Assembly (NCBI GenBank): GCA_016293915.1
Contig: JAEDCY010000007.1
Coordinates: 1-64,000, forward strand
DNA length: 64,000 bases
Reading direction: 5' to 3'
DNA from: Treponema sp.
GTDB lineage: Bacteria; Spirochaetota; Spirochaetia; Treponematales; Treponemataceae
The position numbers were made by a program, and so were the translations under genes. Positions 60,638-64,000 of the stretch are shown one piece after another (within the stretch, counting starts at the first letter, position 1; each line of letters begins with the position of its first letter). A model generated the notes under the pieces. It did not search any database and was not told where the DNA came from. It worked only from the letters and a program-made list of their open reading frames with translations.

Positions 60638-62716
60638 TTATTTTGCTTTCCTTAATAATCGTAGACTATTGAGTACGGCAAGAATTGTTACTCCTACATC
60701 GCCAAAAACCGCAATCCACATATTCGAAATACCGAGCGCGCTGAGCAGGAGAATCATTCCCTTAATTCCCAAAGCACCGTAGAGGTTTTCGTAAACGATT
60801 CGCAGGGTACGGCGGCTGGTTTTAATACCGTCCACAATCTTGCTTGGTTTATCTTCCATGATGATGATGTCAGCAGCTTCGATTGCGGCGTCGCTTCCCA
60901 TATTTCCCATGGCAATTCCGGCGTCGGCGCGGGCAAGAACCGGAGCATCGTTTATGCCGTCACCGGCAAAGATGAGTGTGCCGCGCTTTTTGCCAGCCTT
61001 ACCGTCTTTTCCAGGCTTCTGCAGGTCTGCAAGCAGTTCTTCAACCTTTGCAAGCTTGTCTGCACTAAGCAGCTGGCCGTAGGCTTTTTTGAGTCCCAGT
61101 TTTGCAGCAACTGTGTGAGCAGCGCGTTCATTGTCTCCTGTGAGCATTACAACATTTTCAACTCCGATTTTGTGAAGGTCTTCAACTGTTTGAGCCGAGT
61201 CATCTTTTATTTCATCACTGATTACTATGTGGCCGCTGTATTTTCCTTCGCTTGCAACGTGAATAACAGTTCCATCCTGATGCTCTGAACACTCATTGTA
61301 GACAATCCCAAATTGATCCATGAGTTTTGTATTTCCGGCCAGAACCTGCTTTCCATTAACAAGAGCCTTAATTCCCTTGCCGGCAATTTCTTCTACATTT
61401 TCAAGCTTTACATTGTCGCAACACTTGTCGTGGTGGGCAGCTTTGAGCGAAGCAGAAATAGGGTGAGTAGAGAACATTTCTGTGTGTGTTGCAAGAGCCA
61501 GCAATTCTGTTTCTGTGATTGCAGGATCTGTTGCGTGAATATGAGTAACAACAAAGTTACCTTTTGTGAGGGTTCCTGTTTTATCAAAAACGGCAGTTTT
61601 TGTGCGGCCAAGAGCTTCGAGATAAACGCTTCCTTTTATGAGGATTCCCTGGCGTGCAGCTGCAGTAATACCACCACAGAAAGAAAGTGGAATGGAAATT
61701 ACAAGTGCACAAGGACAACTTACTACAAGGAACATAAGAGCACGATAAACCCATGTACTCCATGTTGACTGCCAGTTCCAGTTGCCAGTCTTAAATCCTA
61801 TAATCAGGCTTGGAATGATTGCAAGGGCAAGTGCTGAATAAACAACGATTGGCGTGTAAACTCTGGCAAAGCGGGTAACAAACTGCTCTGATTTTGTTTT
61901 GTTTTCTGTTGCGTTTTCAACAAGTTCAAGAATGCGGGAAAGAGCGGAGTCTCCGGCATGGCGGGTTGTTCTGATTTCCAGAACTCCCTGCTTGTTGATA
62001 GAACCTGAAAGAACTTCACTGCCAACACTAACGTGTCGAGGAATACTTTCGCCGGTGAGGGCAGAGGTGTCCACAAAACTGTCACCGTCTACAACTATGC
62101 CGTCAATTGGAATTCGGTCGCCTGGCTTTACGATGATTACAGAATCAGTTTCAACTTCTTCCGGATCCATTTCGCGGGTTTCTGCACCAATTTTTACGGT
62201 AGCGTGATCCGGACGAAGTTTCGCAATTTCTTCAATAGAATCACGAGATTTATCTACAGCATAATCTTCAAACTTTTCACCAACCTGATAGAGAATCATA
62301 ATGGCAACGGCTTCTTCATATTCACCAAGAAGAATTGCACCGATTGAAGCTACAGACATAAGGAAAGATTCATCCATCAGTTCGCCATGTACCAGATTAG
62401 AAACAGCTCCAATTACAATATCCTTTCCGGTTATCATAAAGGAGATAAAATAAAGAACAAGGCAGATTGCTTCGTGAATCAGATCGATTTTAACTACATT
62501 CGGAAGCCAGGTTTCAAGTGGCAGATGTTCTGCAACTAAGCCCAGTACAAAAAGAACAGCCGCAAAAATCAGCTGCTTTACACTAAGCTCACCCTCTTTT
62601 TCGCCATGTTCATGGTCATGGTAGTGACCGTGCTCGTGACTGCAACCGCAGCTGCAGCCACCGTGGCTGTGTTCGTGGTGATGACCATGTTTGTGTTCAT
62701 CTATATCTTTATTCAT
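60638..62716 (-). CDS. Zinc/cadmium P-type ATPase (ZntA/CadA-like)
   Basis: A P1B-type ATPase of about 692 residues exporting Zn2+ or Cd2+. The N-terminal tail is extremely His-rich with CSCGC, forming a metal-binding region (1-40). The membrane metal site CPC is in SCPCALVIS, the phosphorylation motif is DKTGTLT and the hinge is GDGINDAP. The start at 62716 has a strong ribosome site (GGAGGTAA); the longer frame from 62758 reads through a family A half-repeat and is rejected. ArsR lies upstream on the same strand, with the 200-bp repeat in between. Confidence 0.92.
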   Translation of the reverse strand: MNKDIDEHKHGHHHEHSHGGCSCGCSHEHGHYHDHEHGEKEGELSVKQLIFAAVLFVLGLVAEHLPLETWLPNVVKIDLIHEAICLVLYFISFMITGKDIVIGAVSNLVHGELMDESFLMSVASIGAILLGEYEEAVAIMILYQVGEKFEDYAVDKSRDSIEEIAKLRPDHATVKIGAETREMDPEEVETDSVIIVKPGDRIPIDGIVVDGDSFVDTSALTGESIPRHVSVGSEVLSGSINKQGVLEIRTTRHAGDSALSRILELVENATENKTKSEQFVTRFARVYTPIVVYSALALAIIPSLIIGFKTGNWNWQSTWSTWVYRALMFLVVSCPCALVISIPLSFCGGITAAARQGILIKGSVYLEALGRTKTAVFDKTGTLTKGNFVVTHIHATDPAITETELLALATHTEMFSTHPISASLKAAHHDKCCDNVKLENVEEIAGKGIKALVNGKQVLAGNTKLMDQFGIVYNECSEHQDGTVIHVASEGKYSGHIVISDEIKDDSAQTVEDLHKIGVENVVMLTGDNERAAHTVAAKLGLKKAYGQLLSADKLAKVEELLADLQKPGKDGKAGKKRGTLIFAGDGINDAPVLARADAGIAMGNMGSDAAIEAADIIIMEDKPSKIVDGIKTSRRTLRIVYENLYGALGIKGMILLLSALGISNMWIAVFGDVGVTILAVLNSLRLLRKAK

Positions 62717-62734
62717 AAAATTACCTCCAATATC

Positions 62735-62760
62735 GTCATGCTGAACTTGATTCAGCATCT
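62735..62760. repeat. Family A half-repeat next to the zntA start
   Basis: GTCATGCTGAACTTGATTCA arm lying directly upstream of the ribosome site of the ATPase gene. Confidence 0.78.
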
Positions 62761-62771
62761 CTTTAATCTGG

Positions 62772-62971
62772 GGGGCTGTCCAAAAAGTATCGTCATACTG
62801 AACCTTCGCAGCATAGCTGCTCGGAGACTCGCTAAAAACAGTCCACTGGACTGTTTTTACACTGCATAGCAGTGTCGCTCCCTATGTTTCAGCATCTACA
62901 CTATATCTAGGCCTATAGATTCCGAAACAAGTTCGGAATGACACTAGGAAGTAAACTTATTGGTCATCCCC
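62772..62971. repeat. 200-bp direct repeat, copy 2
   Basis: Nearly identical to 6131-6330 in the same orientation, with the same internal hairpins and only scattered substitutions. It fills almost the whole gap between the arsR and ATPase genes, so it may affect their co-expression. Confidence 0.9.
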
Positions 62972-62979
62972 TGACAGAA

Positions 62980-63342
62980 TCATTTCAATTCCGAAATATG
63001 TTCCATTCCACATTCAATTATTTCCTGGACGTGCTGGTCTTCAAGACTGTAGTAAACAACCTTGCCTACGCGACGTGTTTTTACAAGATTTGAATCACGT
63101 AAAATCTTAAGTTGATGTGAAACCGCCGAAATTGACATACTCAGCAAAGCTGAAATATCACATACACAAAGTTCATTTTTGTCCAAAGCGTATAAAATCT
63201 TTACACGTGTAGTGTCTCCAAATATTTTATAAAAATCGGCAAGGTCAAAAATCGTTTCATCTTTTGGGAAAGTTGATTTGACTCTTTTCACAATATCTTC
63301 ATGAATGATTTCACATTCACAAAGTTCATCCTTTTTCTTCAT
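62980..63342 (-). CDS. ArsR/SmtB-family metal sensor
   Basis: A 120-residue winged-helix repressor. The metal site ELCVCD (57-62) is in the alpha-3 helix as in CadC, and an N-terminal CEC (8-10) and a C-terminal H/E/C helix (DQHVQEIIECGMEH) add CadC/SmtB-like ligands. It should release DNA upon binding Cd, Zn or Pb. It is upstream of the P-type ATPase on the same strand, and its own promoter carries an SmtB-type operator, indicating autoregulation. Confidence 0.92.
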   Translation of the reverse strand: MKKKDELCECEIIHEDIVKRVKSTFPKDETIFDLADFYKIFGDTTRVKILYALDKNELCVCDISALLSMSISAVSHQLKILRDSNLVKTRRVGKVVYYSLEDQHVQEIIECGMEHISELK

Positions 63343-63416
63343 CTATCATATTCTCCAAACTGTAAAAAGTCAGCAATTCTAACTTTCTTTAGAAATGCTT
63401 TTTTATGAGAAATGTC

Positions 63417-63463
63417 ATTTGAATAACTGCTCAAATAATAACATTAATTGAATGATTGTGCAA
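63417..63463 (-). promoter_or_regulatory. arsR promoter with SmtB-type operator
   Basis: Minus strand: TTGCAC (63463-63458), 17 nt, TATTAT (63440-63435). The inverted repeat 63436-63417 (ATTTGA, 8 nt, TCAAAT) overlaps and follows the -10 box. Its core, TGAGCAGTTATTCA, closely resembles operators bound by SmtB/CadC-type repressors. Confidence 0.72.
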
Positions 63464-63539
63464 GTGAATTCAGTTTAATATTCTAATTTCTTTAAAATTG
63501 CAAAAAGGGTTAGAAATTTTGCAGAACAGTTGATAAATA

Positions 63540-63628
63540 TTGACAAGTTAGTGCTTACTAACTATAATGTGAATAATAGTTAGCAGAAGCTAACATTTAT
63601 TTTGCTTTAAGTGTTAGAAGTGACTAAC
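63540..63628 (+). promoter_or_regulatory. feoA promoter with three GTTAG-N6-CTAAC operators
   Basis: A perfect sigma-70 promoter, TTGACA (63540-63545), 17-nt spacer, TATAAT (63563-63568). The palindrome GTTAG-N6-CTAAC fills the spacer (63547-63562) and recurs at 63579-63594 and 63613-63628, about 32-34 bp apart. TTAG/CTAA arms are typical of DtxR-family iron or manganese repressors, so iron control is likely. Confidence 0.82.
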
Positions 63629-63647
63629 TGTTTAAGGAGCAGAAAGA

Positions 63648-63857
63648 ATGCCTTTGAGTATGGTATCAGACGGAGAATCTTTTTTAATAAAAAAAATTAT
63701 GGGAAAAGAAGAAGTTCGCCGTTTTCTGGAAAATCTTGGTTTTGTAGCAGGAGCCCAGGTTTCATTGGTTTCTAAAATTGGTGGAAATGTAATCGTTCAA
63801 GTAAAAGAAAGTCGCATAGCCATCAGCAAAGAAATGGCTCAGAAAATTATTGTTTAG
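63648..63857 (+). CDS. feoA: FeoA-domain protein
   Basis: A 69-residue SH3-like FeoA protein, the small cytoplasmic partner of the FeoB ferrous iron transporter. The typical core is visible (MGKEEVRRFLENLGFVAGAQVSLVSKIGGNVIVQV). A ribosome site AAGGAG precedes the ATG. A family A repeat (63867-63933) separates it from a second feoA-like gene. Confidence 0.9.
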   Translation: MPLSMVSDGESFLIKKIMGKEEVRRFLENLGFVAGAQVSLVSKIGGNVIVQVKESRIAISKEMAQKIIV

Positions 63858-63866
63858 GTAAATATA

Positions 63867-63933
63867 GTCATGCTGAACCTTCATGGCTTGGCTGCTCGGA
63901 AATGGATAAAACCTGAAACAAGTTCAGGATGAC
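63867..63933. repeat. Family A repeat between the two feoA genes
   Basis: GTCATGCTGAACC left arm, GCTTGGCTGCTCGG spacer, and GAAACAAGTTCAGGATGAC right arm. Confidence 0.82.
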
Positions 63934-63956
63934 AGTATAAAATAGGAGAAAAATTC

Positions 63957-64000
63957 ATGACATTACGTGAAACTAAAACAGGCCAGACAGTTAAAGTTGT
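63957..64000 (+). CDS. Second FeoA-like gene, cut by the window end
   Basis: The first 15 codons (MTLRETKTGQTVKVV) are visible, with a ribosome site AGGAG upstream. The opening matches FeoA proteins, and a feoB gene probably follows outside the window. Confidence 0.65.
   Translation, partial: MTLRETKTGQTVKV

Noticed and set aside
62717..62758. N-terminal extension of the P-type ATPase (MLNQVQHDD)
   Set aside because: It is a family A repeat translation; the strong ribosome site lies before the ATG at 62716.

Overview
The window looks like a chromosomal segment of a gut or rumen Treponema-type spirochaete. This is inferred from its moderate-to-low GC, outer-membrane beta-barrel proteins ending in Phe, c-di-GMP signalling proteins, plant-polysaccharide hydrolases of families GH9, GH43 and GH127, indolepyruvate:ferredoxin oxidoreductase, and a few promoters with a GCCGATAAT box resembling sigma-28 sites. 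No rRNA, phage, transposase or CRISPR array was seen.

Layout. 1-4.6 kb: an AAA/DUF4143 ATPase with palindromic upstream repeats, followed by a type I restriction HsdR. 4.6-8.3 kb: a biotin block (bioY-bioM-bioN, then birA on the other strand) with a BirA operator on the bioY promoter. 8.4-13 kb: an aryl 2-oxoacid oxidation cluster (iorA-iorB-thioesterase-paaK). 13-19 kb: plsC, a YhhQ transporter behind a structured leader, an EamA transporter, two toxin-antitoxin-like pairs and a MATE pump. 19-29 kb: GH127, a YkgJ protein, an anchored binding-protein-like protein, an acyl-CoA synthetase, an NlpC/P60 hydrolase, a lipoprotein and GH9. 29-35.6 kb: an ABC exporter coupled to a metallopeptidase/barrel protein, then sirtuin cobB. 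35.7-46.7 kb: a cell-envelope locus (2015-aa Ig-like/barrel protein, a second barrel protein, a degenerate HD-GYP membrane protein, a DUF4015 glycosidase). 46.7-50.6 kb: mnmE, glmS and tRNA-Met with a duplicated 3' end. 50.7-53.4 kb: GH43, PfkB kinase and HAD phosphatase. 53.4-60.5 kb: signalling and regulation (EAL protein, TrmJ, HATPase, Rrf2, a candidate small RNA, a five-domain GGDEF/EAL/HATPase hybrid). 60.6-64 kb: metal homeostasis (zntA-like ATPase, ArsR regulator, feoA, second feoA cut by the window end).

Two themes run through the window. First, at least four families of palindromic interspersed repeats (A-D below) lie between genes and also inside open frames, adding in-frame peptides to HsdR, BioM, IorA (three sites), MnmE (two sites), GH127, an EamA transporter and a lipoprotein. 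Second, many promoters place the -10 box 6-7 nt before the ATG, so those mRNAs should be leaderless, while operon-internal genes carry normal Shine-Dalgarno sites.

Several regulatory circuits can be read from the DNA: BirA on bioY, a triple GTTAG-N6-CTAAC operator on feoA, an SmtB-type operator on arsR, and an 18-bp LacI-type palindrome on the GH43 gene. All functional assignments come from motif recognition without database searches.
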